Shown piece after piece: positions 7,874-16,575 of a stretch of DNA of 64,000 nucleotides (positions are counted from its first letter, which is position 1; the number at the start of each line of letters is the position of its first letter). The stretch covers positions 1 through 64,000 of the forward strand of contig CABQEV010000009.1 in assembly GCA_902463265.1 (NCBI GenBank), given 5' to 3'. The DNA is from UMGS1889 sp900556055. GTDB lineage: Bacteria > Bacillota > Clostridia > Oscillospirales > Ruminococcaceae. The notes beneath the pieces were generated by a model that had not been told where the DNA came from, made no database searches, and saw only the letters and a list, made by a program, of their open reading frames with translations. The translations under genes were made by a program, and so were the position numbers.

Positions 7874-9502
7874 TTACAGCGTAACGGACGGAAGTCCCAT
7901 ATTTCTGCGGAATTCAATGAAGTCCTCATAGCTTCCGCGTCTGTCGAGAACGCCGTCATCGGTGATCTCAATAATGCGGTCCGCAACAGTTTCAACTATC
8001 TCATAGTCGTGCGATGCGAAGAAAATATTTCCCTTAAAGTCCGAAAGACCGTTATTTACAGCGGTTATGGATTCAAGGTCAAGATGGTTGGTAGGGTGAT
8101 CGAGCATAAGCACGTTAGAGCCGAAAAGCATCATTCTCGAGAACATACAGCGCACCTTTTCTCCTCCCGAAAGGACATTGACGGGCTTGTAGATCTCATC
8201 TCCCGAAAACAGCATTCTTCCGAGAAATCCTCTGAGATATGTTTCGGTGACATCGTTTGAATACTGCCTCATCCAGTCGAGAATGGAAAGCTCGCAGTCA
8301 TTAAAAAGCTCGGAGCTGTCCTTCGGGAAATATGAACGCGAGGTCGAAACGCCCCATCTTATCTCGCCGCTGCCCCATCTTATCTCGCCGCTGTCGGGTT
8401 CGATCTCCTCGGCAAGAAGCTTGAAAAGAAGCGTGATCTGCTGTTCATTTCCGATAAATGCGATCTTATCTCCCTTGGCTGCGGTAAAGCTGATATTTTT
8501 CAGCTCTGCACCATCGACCTTCTTGCAAAGACTGTCAACCTGAAGAATATCCTTGCCCGCTTCCCTGTCCATAGTAAATCCGATATACGGATATTTTCTG
8601 CTGGACGCAGGCATCTCCTCAATTGAGATTTTATCAAGAAGCTTACGTCTTGAAGTCGCCTGACGTGACTTGGATTTGTTTGCGGAAAATCGTTCGATAA
8701 AGCTTTTCAGCTCTTTGATCTTTTCCTCGTTTTTCTTGTTCTGCTGTTTTATCATACGCTGGATAAGCTGACTGGATTCCGACCAGAACTCATAGTTTCC
8801 GACATACATTTTTATCTTTGTATAGTCGATATCAACGATATGCGTACAAACATCGTTAAGGAAATGTCTATCGTGAGATACAACAATTACAGTACCGAAA
8901 TATTCGGCAAGAAAGTCTTCAAGCCATGTAATAGCATCAATATCAAGATGGTTGGTAGGCTCGTCGAGCAGGATAATATCAGGGTTTCCGAAAAGTGCCT
9001 GAGCAAGCAGCACCTTTACCTTTTCATTGCCCGATAAAGCGGACATCTGAGTGTAGAGAATATCCTCGGAAAGTCCGAGTCCCTGGATAAGCTTGGACGC
9101 ATCAGAGTCAGCCTCCCAGCCGTTCAGTTCGGCAAATTCCGCTTCAAGCTCACTGGCACGAACTCCGTCCTCATCGGAAAAATCCTCCTTGGCATAGAGC
9201 GCGTCCTTTTCCTTCATTATCTCGTAAAGGCGCATATTTCCCATTATAACGGTATCCAGCACGGTATATTCATCGTAAGCAAAGTGATCCTGCTTTAAAA
9301 CGGACATTCTCTGTCCCTCAGAGATCGTGACCTCACCCGTTGTCGGTTCAAGTTCACCGCAGAGTATCCTCAGAAATGTGGATTTTCCCGCACCGTTTGC
9401 ACCGATAACGCCGTAGCAGTTGCCGTTCGTGAATTTCAGATCAACGTCCTTAAACAGCAGCTGACCGCCGAAGTTCAGACTTACATTAGAAACTGTTATC
9501 AA
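7874..9502 (-). CDS. ABC-F family ATPase (YkpA/YbiT type)
   Basis: This 542-residue soluble protein has two ABC cassettes and no membrane domain, typical of ABC-F factors that act on the ribosome. The first cassette has Walker A GANGAGKST, signature LSGNEKVK and Walker B IILLDEPTNHLD. A linker with charged helices follows. The second cassette has GNEQQITLL where GxxGxGKT is expected, then signature LSGGEKVR and LMLDHPTNHLD, so its P-loop is degenerate and Walker B has His for Glu. A 21-bp tandem repeat at 8351-8392 duplicates seven residues (GEIRWGS) in the second cassette. The start is a TTG at 9502 with GGAG 8 nt upstream. Confidence 0.88.
   Translation of the reverse strand: MITVSNVSLNFGGQLLFKDVDLKFTNGNCYGVIGANGAGKSTFLRILCGELEPTTGEVTISEGQRMSVLKQDHFAYDEYTVLDTVIMGNMRLYEIMKEKDALYAKEDFSDEDGVRASELEAEFAELNGWEADSDASKLIQGLGLSEDILYTQMSALSGNEKVKVLLAQALFGNPDIILLDEPTNHLDIDAITWLEDFLAEYFGTVIVVSHDRHFLNDVCTHIVDIDYTKIKMYVGNYEFWSESSQLIQRMIKQQNKKNEEKIKELKSFIERFSANKSKSRQATSRRKLLDKISIEEMPASSRKYPYIGFTMDREAGKDILQVDSLCKKVDGAELKNISFTAAKGDKIAFIGNEQQITLLFKLLAEEIEPDSGEIRWGSGEIRWGVSTSRSYFPKDSSELFNDCELSILDWMRQYSNDVTETYLRGFLGRMLFSGDEIYKPVNVLSGGEKVRCMFSRMMLFGSNVLMLDHPTNHLDLESITAVNNGLSDFKGNIFFASHDYEIVETVADRIIEITDDGVLDRRGSYEDFIEFRRNMGLPSVTL
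8351..8392. repeat. Perfect 21-bp tandem duplication inside the ABC-F gene
   Basis: The unit at 8351-8371 is repeated exactly at 8372-8392. It keeps the reading frame and adds one copy of a seven-residue GEIRWGS block. Confidence 0.95.
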
Positions 9503-9605
9503 TTTTCTATCTCCTTTATTTTATGATTACATACCGCACTATTATATCATCATTTTGGATATTATGCAAGCTTTATGCAGATAAATTTATATTTCGTTAA
9601 TACAT

Positions 9606-9633
9606 AAAAAGGACAGACATAAAGCCTGCCCTT
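9606..9633 (-). terminator. Terminator of the aromatic amino acid cluster
   Basis: GGACAGAC at 9611-9618 pairs with GCCTGCC(C) at 9624-9631, with G-U pairs in RNA. AAAAA at 9606-9610 gives the U tract on the minus strand, just after the DUF4364 stop. Confidence 0.7.
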
Positions 9634-9637
9634 ATTT

Positions 9638-10195
9638 TTATTCGATCTCTTCCTTATTTGAAAGGATATACTCCATCACCCGCCGATAAAATTCAACGGG
9701 ATCGCCGTGTATCTTATCACCCATGAACTTCGCCTGTTCAGCATCGGGAGCATACAGCTTCATTTCCATCAGATCAAATCCGCTGTCCCTTATGACGGTT
9801 TTCAGATAACAGCCGTTCGGTGCTTCCTCTATCTCGTTTCTGACCGTCTGACTGTGACGTTTATCGGACATGAACTTCAGTGCAGAGGTCATAAGGCGTT
9901 CACGGAAAAATCCCGAAACATTGTCCTTAAAATATTCGGCACTTTTAACACCCTTCTCGCCAAGCACATAAACATCGCCGCCGTCAGCGTCCTTTTTCAG
10001 GACTAGCGCACCGTTGTCAAGCAATGCGCAGACAGCGTCATTATAGTAAAAATAGTTGATGATCTCGCTGTCCATCACGATCTGAAGCAGATCATCGGGC
10101 GAAACAGGCATATCAAGCTTATTAAGCAGATAGCAAAGCAGTATCTTTACGGAATGAAGCGAATTTACTTCTGTATGGCTGAAAGCGTCGTCCAT
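9638..10195 (-). CDS. DUF4364 family protein
   Basis: A 185-residue protein matches DUF4364 in length and layout. The N-terminal half (HSVKILLCYLLNKLDMPVSPDDLLQIVMDSEIINYFYYNDAV) looks like a winged-helix module. It is followed by a basic helix with RERLMTSALKF and an acidic C-terminal strand region. AAAGGAGAA precedes the ATG. It is the last gene of the aromatic cluster, 20 nt after aroC, before a terminator. Function is unknown; a small regulatory role is plausible from the helix-turn-helix-like start. Confidence 0.75.
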   Translation of the reverse strand: MDDAFSHTEVNSLHSVKILLCYLLNKLDMPVSPDDLLQIVMDSEIINYFYYNDAVCALLDNGALVLKKDADGGDVYVLGEKGVKSAEYFKDNVSGFFRERLMTSALKFMSDKRHSQTVRNEIEEAPNGCYLKTVIRDSGFDLMEMKLYAPDAEQAKFMGDKIHGDPVEFYRRVMEYILSNKEEIE

Positions 10196-10215
10196 AGCTA
10201 TTCTCCTTTGACTTG

Positions 10216-11307
10216 TCAGAAATTCGGATAATCAAGCATATGTGAAAGAACGGCGATATTTGCAGCCGCCTCAACGCAGGGCACGGCTCTCGGCACAACG
10301 CACGGATCGTGTCTGCCCTTTACGGTTATAACATCGTTTTTCATTTCGGAATAATCTATCGTGTTCTGCGGCTGACCGATCGACGGTGTGGGCTTGAAAG
10401 CAGTCCTGAATATGATCGGCATTCCCGAAGAAATACCGCCAAGTATGCCGCCGTGGTTGTTGGTCTTGGTCTTTACATAGCCGTGTTCGTCAACGTAAAA
10501 TTCGTCGTTGTTCTGGCTACCTGTGAGATTTACAACATCAAATCCCATGCCGAATTCAATGCCCTTTACAGCGGGAATTCCGAACACAAGCTGCGAAATA
10601 CTGTTTTCAAGTCCCTCGAAAATAGGCGATCCGATACCTGCGGGAACATTTGTAACAGCACATTCAATTATGCCGCCAACGCTGTCGAGAGCCATTCTTG
10701 CAGCCTCGATATCAGCGATCATAGCCTCGCCCTTCTTATCATTTATAACGGGAAACTTCTTGTGTCTCAGCTCCACAGCCTGCTCTCTTGTGACATTTAC
10801 AGGATTAAAAGAAGTGTCCTTGATCTTGTGTATCTGCTTGATATGCGTAGCTGTGTAGATGCCGCGTCTTTCAAGTATCTGACCGCAGATCGCACCTGCA
10901 AAAACAAGCGGAGCAGTAAGTCGTCCCGAGAAATGTCCGCCGCCTCTTACATCGTTGAAGCCCTTATAGCGGAGTGCGCCTGTATAATCTGCATGTCCGG
11001 GACGGGCAAGCTTTGAAACATTGCCATAATCATTGGAATGCTGATCGGTATTGTTGATGAAAACAGCGAGAGGAGTTCCCGTTGTTCTGCCGTTGTAAAC
11101 GCCCGACATGATGTTCGGGAGATCCTTTTCACGGCGCTGAGTGGATGTCTTATCCTTCTTCGGGGCACGTCGCTCCATAAATGTCAGCAGCTCCTCCATG
11201 TCGATAGCTTCTCCGGGAGGAAGATTGTCGATAACAACGCCTATAGCGGGTCCGTGTGATTCTCCGAATATTGATACTGTAATATTATGATTCCAGAAAG
11301 ATGACAA
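10216..11307 (-). CDS. aroC: Chorismate synthase
   Basis: This 363-residue FMNH2-dependent enzyme converts 5-enolpyruvylshikimate-3-phosphate to chorismate, the last shared step to aromatic amino acids. Signatures are SIFGESHGPAIG near the N-terminus, RRAPKKDKTSTQRREKD, and GGHFSGRLTAPLV for FMN binding. The C-terminal RHDPCVVPRAVPC block matches the family. I place the start at TTG 11307 because homologues begin MSSFWG and this gives LSSFWNHN with GGAAGGG about 10 nt upstream; an earlier in-frame TTG at 11316 sits almost on that site. It lies 38 nt after aroA in the same direction. Confidence 0.95.
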   Translation of the reverse strand: MSSFWNHNITVSIFGESHGPAIGVVIDNLPPGEAIDMEELLTFMERRAPKKDKTSTQRREKDLPNIMSGVYNGRTTGTPLAVFINNTDQHSNDYGNVSKLARPGHADYTGALRYKGFNDVRGGGHFSGRLTAPLVFAGAICGQILERRGIYTATHIKQIHKIKDTSFNPVNVTREQAVELRHKKFPVINDKKGEAMIADIEAARMALDSVGGIIECAVTNVPAGIGSPIFEGLENSISQLVFGIPAVKGIEFGMGFDVVNLTGSQNNDEFYVDEHGYVKTKTNNHGGILGGISSGMPIIFRTAFKPTPSIGQPQNTIDYSEMKNDVITVKGRHDPCVVPRAVPCVEAAANIAVLSHMLDYPNF

Positions 11308-11345
11308 GGCTTTCAATCCCTTCCAATTTAAATTTTATGATCTCT

Positions 11346-12611
11346 TTATTCGGAAAACTCTGCCCTGCCGCCAAGTGCTTTGAAATCCTCGAAAAATTTT
11401 GGATATGACTTGTTTACCGCTTCCGCACCGATTATAGTTACAGGTGCAGATGACGCAGTTGCTGCGATCGCTGCCGACATAACTATTCTGTGATCGTTGC
11501 AGCCGCTGACCGTTCCCCCCGCAAATCCGTCCACAGGCATGATCTCCAGCCTGTCATCAAAAGCGGTGACTTTTCCGCCTATCGCATTAAGTGCATCAGC
11601 AATAGCGGCAAGCCTGTCGCTTTCCTTGATCTTCAGACGTTTTGCATTAACGATCTCTGACTTTCCCGATGTGAAACAGCCTAAAACCGTCAGTATCGGG
11701 ACAAGATCGGGGATATCAGCAGCATCTGCCGTAAAAGGTCTGAGCTGTCCGTTTCTTTCCTTTTCAGTCTTACTTCTTCTATTATAACCTATCTCGGATA
11801 AAATTTCAAGGATTTTCTTATCTCCCTGAACAGAATTTTTGTTAAGATTGGTTATTTCTATGTCCGAGCCCAGTGCATTTGCTGTAAAAAAGAACGCAGC
11901 CTGCGAAAAATCGCCCTCAACAGCACCGTTTGTCGGCTTATATGACTGATTTCCCCTTATCAGATAGATAAGCTGACCGTCAATGTTTGCCTCACGGATA
12001 TTAACGCCGAATTCTTTCAGCACTGCAACAGTCATATCCGCATAAGGCTTTGATTCAAGGCGTGACATAAGCTTTATCACCGAATCGCCCGAACAGAGCG
12101 GCAGCGCAAAGAGAAGTCCCGTTATAAACTGCGATGAAACATCTCCCTCAAGCAGATATTCGCCTGCGCAGAGCGTTCCCGATGTCTTAAACGGCATAGT
12201 GCTGTTGTAATCGAAAGCAACACCCTTCTTTGACATCTCACGAATATACGGCGTTATCGGACGTTCGGGGAGCTTTCCCCTGCCGATAAATTCAGCCGAT
12301 ATTCCAAGTGCGGACGCAACCGGGATAAGGAATCTGAGCGTCGAACCGCTTTCGCAGCAGTCGATAACAGCAGATCGTTTCGCCTGAGAAATGCCCCTGA
12401 CGATATATTCCGAGCCGTTCACGGTTATCTCTGCACCCATAGCTTCAAGTGCGGAAACAGTTGCGGAAATATCAACAGAATCGGTAACATTCGTTATCCT
12501 GCTCACGCCGTCAGCGAGTGCCGCAGCGATCAGGTATCTGTGCGAAAAGCTTTTCGAGGACGGTATATTCACCGTTCCCGACAGCTTTGAGGGAAATACA
12601 GTCACGTTCAT
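11346..12611 (-). CDS. aroA: 3-phosphoshikimate 1-carboxyvinyltransferase (EPSP synthase)
   Basis: The 421-residue enzyme joins phosphoenolpyruvate to shikimate-3-phosphate. SKSFSHRYLIAAAL near residues 19-32 and ESGSTLRFLIP around 86-96 form the substrate-binding loops. RGKLPERPI, DVSSQFITGLLFALPL and the C-terminal DHRIVMSAAIA are family signatures. The active-site Lys, Ser and Arg residues are present. AAAGGATGAG precedes the ATG, and aroB ends 4 nt before it, so the genes are coupled. Confidence 0.95.
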   Translation of the reverse strand: MNVTVFPSKLSGTVNIPSSKSFSHRYLIAAALADGVSRITNVTDSVDISATVSALEAMGAEITVNGSEYIVRGISQAKRSAVIDCCESGSTLRFLIPVASALGISAEFIGRGKLPERPITPYIREMSKKGVAFDYNSTMPFKTSGTLCAGEYLLEGDVSSQFITGLLFALPLCSGDSVIKLMSRLESKPYADMTVAVLKEFGVNIREANIDGQLIYLIRGNQSYKPTNGAVEGDFSQAAFFFTANALGSDIEITNLNKNSVQGDKKILEILSEIGYNRRSKTEKERNGQLRPFTADAADIPDLVPILTVLGCFTSGKSEIVNAKRLKIKESDRLAAIADALNAIGGKVTAFDDRLEIMPVDGFAGGTVSGCNDHRIVMSAAIAATASSAPVTIIGAEAVNKSYPKFFEDFKALGGRAEFSE

Positions 12612-12615
12612 AAGC

Positions 12616-13674
12616 TCATCCTTTCAGCAGCTCCGTAAATTCCGAAACGGATATTTTCTTTATCTCCGACACGCCGACATCGCTGCATACGATTATTCTT
12701 ATGTTTGAACCTGCACGCTTCTTATCGTTTAGAGATGCTTCTCCCAGCTCTGCGGGCTTGGGCTCGACCTCGATATCGAGCTTGTATTTTTTCAGACATT
12801 CACGAAGCTCTGCCGTCAGACCAGCTCTGCACATACCGTTTTTCTCTGCGATATCGGTTATCATTTTCATGCCGACAGCGACTGCTTTTCCGTGTGATAT
12901 TCCCTTGTAATCATAATACTGCTCGATGGAATGTGCCAGCGTATGACCGAAATTAAGGAGCATTCTCTCGCCTGTATCGAACTCGTCATTCTCGACAACA
13001 TCACGCTTTATGGAAACACATTCTGCGATGACATCTTCAAGTATCACGGAGATATTGCTGAGATCATGCGCCGATAATTTGCGGAAAAGATCCGCCGATT
13101 TTATCATTCCGTACTTTATGACCTCTCCCATTCCATCGATGAATGTATCCTCGGGAAGCGTTGAAAGCACGTCAATATCGCAGATAACGAGCTTTGGCTG
13201 TTTGAATGCACCGACAAGATTTTTTCCTGCCTTTATGTCGATAGCGGTCTTTCCGCCGACCGATGAATCGACCTGTGCGAGCAGAGTCGTCGGTATCTGA
13301 ACAAAATCCATGCCTCTCAGGAAAACCGCAGATGCAAGCCCTGCCATATCCCCAGTCACTCCTCCTCCGAGCGCAATAACAGCATCAGTTCTTGTCATAT
13401 GGACATCAGCAAGGAAATCGAACATCTCGCCGAGAACGTTCAGGCACTTTGAAGCTTCGCCGTGAAGGAACGTGAAGCGCTCAACTGTAAATCCCGCCTT
13501 TTCAAGAGATGCGGCAGCTCTGTCGCCGTATAAGCGGGACACGGTATCATCTGAAATAAGTGCGATCTTTGATGCCTTTGTGACAGCTTTTATGCGTTCT
13601 CCGCATTCATCGAGAAGCCCCCTGCCGATAACGACATCGTACTTTTCGGAAGCATTTACATGTATCGTCTGCAT
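12616..13674 (-). CDS. aroB: 3-dehydroquinate synthase
   Basis: The 352-residue NAD- and metal-dependent enzyme makes 3-dehydroquinate from DAHP. ALGGGVTGDMAGLASAVFLRG and QIPTTLLAQVDSSVGGKTAI are the nucleotide and substrate motifs. NLVGAFKQP follows. Metal-binding residues are seen in DGMGEVIKYGMI and LNFGHTLAHSIE. An AAAGGAG site lies 10 nt before the ATG. It sits between the DAHP synthase and aroA in pathway order. Confidence 0.95.
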   Translation of the reverse strand: MQTIHVNASEKYDVVIGRGLLDECGERIKAVTKASKIALISDDTVSRLYGDRAAASLEKAGFTVERFTFLHGEASKCLNVLGEMFDFLADVHMTRTDAVIALGGGVTGDMAGLASAVFLRGMDFVQIPTTLLAQVDSSVGGKTAIDIKAGKNLVGAFKQPKLVICDIDVLSTLPEDTFIDGMGEVIKYGMIKSADLFRKLSAHDLSNISVILEDVIAECVSIKRDVVENDEFDTGERMLLNFGHTLAHSIEQYYDYKGISHGKAVAVGMKMITDIAEKNGMCRAGLTAELRECLKKYKLDIEVEPKPAELGEASLNDKKRAGSNIRIIVCSDVGVSEIKKISVSEFTELLKG

Positions 13675-13777
13675 AAAATGAAAACTCCTTTCGGTTTTTC
13701 AGACAGCAAAAACAGCCGCTGTGCCGCAACACCGACCTCCTGTCAGAGATCCGTATCGGGCACGGCAGCTATTATAT

Positions 13778-14791
13778 TCAGCCGATCTTTCTGCCCATGA
13801 AATTTGCCATGGATGTGATCTTTTCCATTACCTCAGCAAAGCGTGCGGGTGTAAGCTGCTGACCGCCGTCGGAAAGTGCGCTTCTCGGATCATTGTGAAC
13901 TTCGATCTCAAGTGCGTCAGCGCCTGCAACGATAGCCGCAAGAGAAAGGGGTTCGATAAGTGAAGTAAGTCCGCCTGCGTGCGAAGGATCTGCGCATATA
14001 GGAAGATGAGACTTCTGCTTGATAAGCGGGATAGCGGAAACATCAAATGTGTTTCTTGTCATCGTCTCAAATGTTCTGATACCTCTCTCGCAGAGGATAA
14101 CACGCTGATTTCCCTCGGACATGATGTACTCGGCAGACATCAGCAGTTCTTCGATAGTGTTTGCAAGACCTCTCTTGAGGAGGATAGGCTTGTCAATGCG
14201 TCCGAGAGCCTTCAGAAGCTCGAAGTTCTGCATATTTCTTGCGCCGACCTGGATAACGTCGATATCAGCGAAAAGGTCAATATCGGATGCGCTCATGATC
14301 TCTGTAACGATAGGCAGACCTGTAACGCTCTTTGCCTTGAGAAGCAGCTCAATGCCCTTGTCACGGAGTCCCTGGAAGGAATAAGGAGATGTTCTGGGCT
14401 TGAATGCGCCGCCTCTGAGCATCGTTGCACCCGCCTCTTTAACGCCGATAGCAGTTGTGATGATCTGCTCTTCCGATTCAACGGAGCAGGGACCTGCAAT
14501 TACCTGAAGAGATCCGTCGCCGACTTTTACACCGCCGCAGTCAACAACCGTATTCTCGGGATGAAACTTTCTGTTTGCATTCTTGTACGGCTCCTGAACA
14601 CGCTGAACATTCTCAACGCAGTCCTGAGCAAGGATAGACTCGATGTCGATATGCGATGTGTCGCCTACAAGACCCATGATATTTTTCTGTGCGCCTGTGA
14701 TCTCGTTGATCTTTACGTCATAATTTCCGAGAACGCTGCGAAGTCTTTCAACACTGTCCTTGTTTGCATTTTGCTTGAGAATGATAACCAT
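13778..14791 (-). CDS. DAHP synthase (type I-beta), behind a Phe-rich leader
   Basis: This 337-residue enzyme condenses phosphoenolpyruvate and erythrose-4-phosphate, the committing step to aromatics. Residues 1-70 form a ferredoxin-like regulatory domain found in Thermotoga-type enzymes. The barrel starts at QVIAGPCSVES and includes GARNMQNFELLKALG, KPILLKRGLANTIEELLMSAEYI, ILCERGIRTFE and CADPSHAGG. TCCTCC at 14800-14805 (GGAGGA on the coding strand) gives a strong ribosome site. The 5' leader encodes a Phe-rich peptide and a terminator, suggesting Phe control. A paralogue lies directly upstream. Confidence 0.93.
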   Translation of the reverse strand: MVIILKQNANKDSVERLRSVLGNYDVKINEITGAQKNIMGLVGDTSHIDIESILAQDCVENVQRVQEPYKNANRKFHPENTVVDCGGVKVGDGSLQVIAGPCSVESEEQIITTAIGVKEAGATMLRGGAFKPRTSPYSFQGLRDKGIELLLKAKSVTGLPIVTEIMSASDIDLFADIDVIQVGARNMQNFELLKALGRIDKPILLKRGLANTIEELLMSAEYIMSEGNQRVILCERGIRTFETMTRNTFDVSAIPLIKQKSHLPICADPSHAGGLTSLIEPLSLAAIVAGADALEIEVHNDPRSALSDGGQQLTPARFAEVMEKITSMANFMGRKIG

Positions 14792-14819
14792 TTTTTATTC
14801 CTCCAAAAAATAAAATAAA

Positions 14820-14848
14820 AACTGCGGACCTTTTGCAAAGCCGCAGTT
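14820..14848 (-). terminator. Attenuator terminator hairpin before the DAHP synthase
   Basis: CCGCAGTT at 14841-14848 pairs with AACTGCGG at 14820-14827. On the minus strand the stem is followed by a long T-rich run (14805-14820). Its 5' arm can instead pair with bases at the end of the leader ORF (UGCA-GA-AAGCUG against CGGCUUUGCA), which would form an antiterminator. Confidence 0.75.
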
Positions 14849-14872
14849 AATATACCTATGTATAATCAAATA

Positions 14873-14986
14873 TCAGCTTTCTGCACCGTATCTTAAATTT
14901 TTGCACACAAAAAATCGACCAAAGCTAAAGTAAAAGCCGAGGCCTGCAAAAAATATAAAGTTTACGGAAGCGAGAAGATTTTTCAT
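14873..14986 (-). CDS. Phe-rich leader peptide, probable attenuation sensor
   Basis: A 37-codon ORF starts ATG at 14986 with AGGAGA about 6 nt upstream and ends TGA at 14873. It has eight Phe and two Tyr codons, clustered in FIFFAGLGFYFSFGRFF (residues 10-26). The stop is 24 nt before a terminator stem. Stalling at the Phe cluster would leave the antiterminator arm, located around residues 34-37, free to pair. This is the layout of pheA- or pheST-type leader attenuators. A small membrane peptide is the alternative, but the following terminator and gene fit attenuation better. Confidence 0.7.
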   Translation of the reverse strand: MKNLLASVNFIFFAGLGFYFSFGRFFVCKNLRYGAES

Positions 14987-15019
14987 TTGTATTCTCCTGA
15001 TAATGAATATTATACACTT

Positions 15020-15048
15020 ATTATAACTTCATAATTTGTCAATGTCAA
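15020..15048 (-). promoter_or_regulatory. Consensus promoter of the attenuator leader
   Basis: On the minus strand TTGACA (15043-15048) and TATAAT (15020-15025) have a 17-nt spacer. Transcription would begin about 25 nt before the leader ATG. Confidence 0.8.
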
Positions 15049-15137
15049 TAGCAATTAACGTTTTTTTATCTTTTATACACAAAATCAGCGTAATATTGTG
15101 CTTTTGTAAGAACACTCTAACATCGGAGGTGATCCTT

Positions 15138-15440
15138 ATGTATAAGCCGAGATATTCGGATAATATGAACAGTCACAGCGGCCTTATCGACGCAGATATT
15201 TCCGCATTTGAATATTACGTTTCTCTCCCATCGGACGTAAAAGAACCGGTGAGGAGATGCAGGAAAATGTCCGCTCATTCAGAAACAGCCGTTGCTGCCG
15301 TGACTGTGCTTGCGTCCGCACTTTCCTGCATACATTCAGGTTATTATATCGCACTTCTCGGTACGATATTCACTCAGCCGAGCTTCTTTCCCTCAAAATC
15401 TATTCTTCTCTTAAGATCTGTCATAAGCTCGTCGAACTGA
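15138..15440 (+). CDS. Hypothetical small protein, overlapping DAHP synthase tail to tail
   Basis: A 100-residue ORF starts ATG 15138 behind an excellent GGAGGTGAT site. The first part has DADISAFEYYVSLPSDVKEPVRR, then a hydrophobic stretch AAVAAVTVLASALSC near residues 50-64. The last 22 codons are antisense to the 3' end of the neighbouring DAHP synthase gene, so the natural C-terminus may be eroded. I do not recognise it. The ribosome site argues that it is or was a gene. Confidence 0.45.
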   Translation: MYKPRYSDNMNSHSGLIDADISAFEYYVSLPSDVKEPVRRCRKMSAHSETAVAAVTVLASALSCIHSGYYIALLGTIFTQPSFFPSKSILLLRSVISSSN

Positions 15441-16387
15441 ACGGGGTTGAGTGACTGCGCACCGTCGCAGAGAGCCTTTGCAGGATTGTTGTGAACTTCG
15501 ATCATAAGTCCGTCAGCACCTGCCGCAACAGCTGTCTTTGCAAGCTGAGGAACCATCCAGTTTATTCCCGCAGCATGGCTGGGGTCGATGATAACAGGCA
15601 GATGAGTCAGCTTGTGGAGCATAGGAACAGCTGAAATATCAAGAGTATTTCTCATGGATGTTTCAAATGTTCTGATGCCTCTCTCGCAGAGGATGATATT
15701 CTGGTTTCCGCCGGCAGCGATGTACTCTGCGGACATCAGCAGCTCTTCAATAGTGTTTGCAAGACCTCTTTTGAGAAGGATAGGCTTATTGCACTTTCCA
15801 AGCTCTTTGAGAAGCTCAAAGTTCTGCATATTTCTTGCGCCGACCTGAATAAGGTCAACATCAGCAAAAAGATCAAGATGGTTAAGGCTCATGATCTCAG
15901 TAACGATCGGCAGTCCCGAAGCCTTTTTAGCTTTGAGAAGAAGCTTTATTCCCTCGTCATGAAGTCCCTGGAAAGAGTATGGAGATGTTCTGGGCTTGAA
16001 CGCACCGCCTCTGAGCATAGTTGCGCCGCTCTTCTTGACATCGAGTGCAACTTCCGTCATCTGCTCCTCGGATTCAACGGAGCATGGACCCGCAATTATC
16101 TGGAAATGCTCGCCGCCTACGGGAACGCCGCTTACGTTGATGATGCTGTCATCGGGATGCATCTTGCGGTTTACCTGCTTGTAAGGCTCGGAAACTCTCT
16201 TTACGGTATCAACGATATCAATGCTCTGAAGGTAATCAATGTCGATCTTTGTTGTATCGCCGATAAGACCTACAACAGTATGTGCCGTACCCTCGCTGAC
16301 ATTGGTTTTAAGTCCCTTGTCATGAAGATCGTTCAGCAGACCATTAACTTTTTCGGGATTTGAATTGTTTTTAAGTACGATGATCAT
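15374..16387 (-). CDS. DAHP synthase (type I-beta), second paralogue
   Basis: A second 337-residue DAHP synthase has the same layout as its neighbour at 13778: an N-terminal regulatory domain (1-70) with HTVVGLIGDTTKID, then barrel motifs QIIAGPCSVES, GARNMQNFELLKELG, KPILLKRGLANTIEELLMSAEYI and IDPSHAAGI. Its leader is only about 100 nt and shows no Phe-rich ORF. Two isoenzymes usually respond to different aromatic end products. That would fit a Phe-controlled neighbour and a differently controlled copy here; the effector is not visible. Confidence 0.93.
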   Translation of the reverse strand: MIIVLKNNSNPEKVNGLLNDLHDKGLKTNVSEGTAHTVVGLIGDTTKIDIDYLQSIDIVDTVKRVSEPYKQVNRKMHPDDSIINVSGVPVGGEHFQIIAGPCSVESEEQMTEVALDVKKSGATMLRGGAFKPRTSPYSFQGLHDEGIKLLLKAKKASGLPIVTEIMSLNHLDLFADVDLIQVGARNMQNFELLKELGKCNKPILLKRGLANTIEELLMSAEYIAAGGNQNIILCERGIRTFETSMRNTLDISAVPMLHKLTHLPVIIDPSHAAGINWMVPQLAKTAVAAGADGLMIEVHNNPAKALCDGAQSLNPVQFDELMTDLKRRIDFEGKKLG

Positions 16388-16490
16388 AATTATTCTTTCC
16401 TTTCATATTGCACAAATATATCATTTATTATTGTTGACTTTTTGCAAATTCACTTTAAAGCACACAAGCTTTAAAGCTTTTATGTATTGA

Positions 16491-16519
16491 AGTATAGCAC
16501 ACAATATCGGGTTTGTCAA
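16491..16519 (-). promoter_or_regulatory. Promoter of the second DAHP synthase
   Basis: Minus-strand TTGACA (16514-16519) and TATACT (16491-16496) are spaced by 17 nt. The leader contains AAGCTTTAAAGCTT-like palindromic sequence near 16470. Confidence 0.75.
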
Positions 16520-16575
16520 GTACTTTTTCAAAAAAATATCCGTCTTACGCAAAAATCACGCAAAACGGAGTATTT

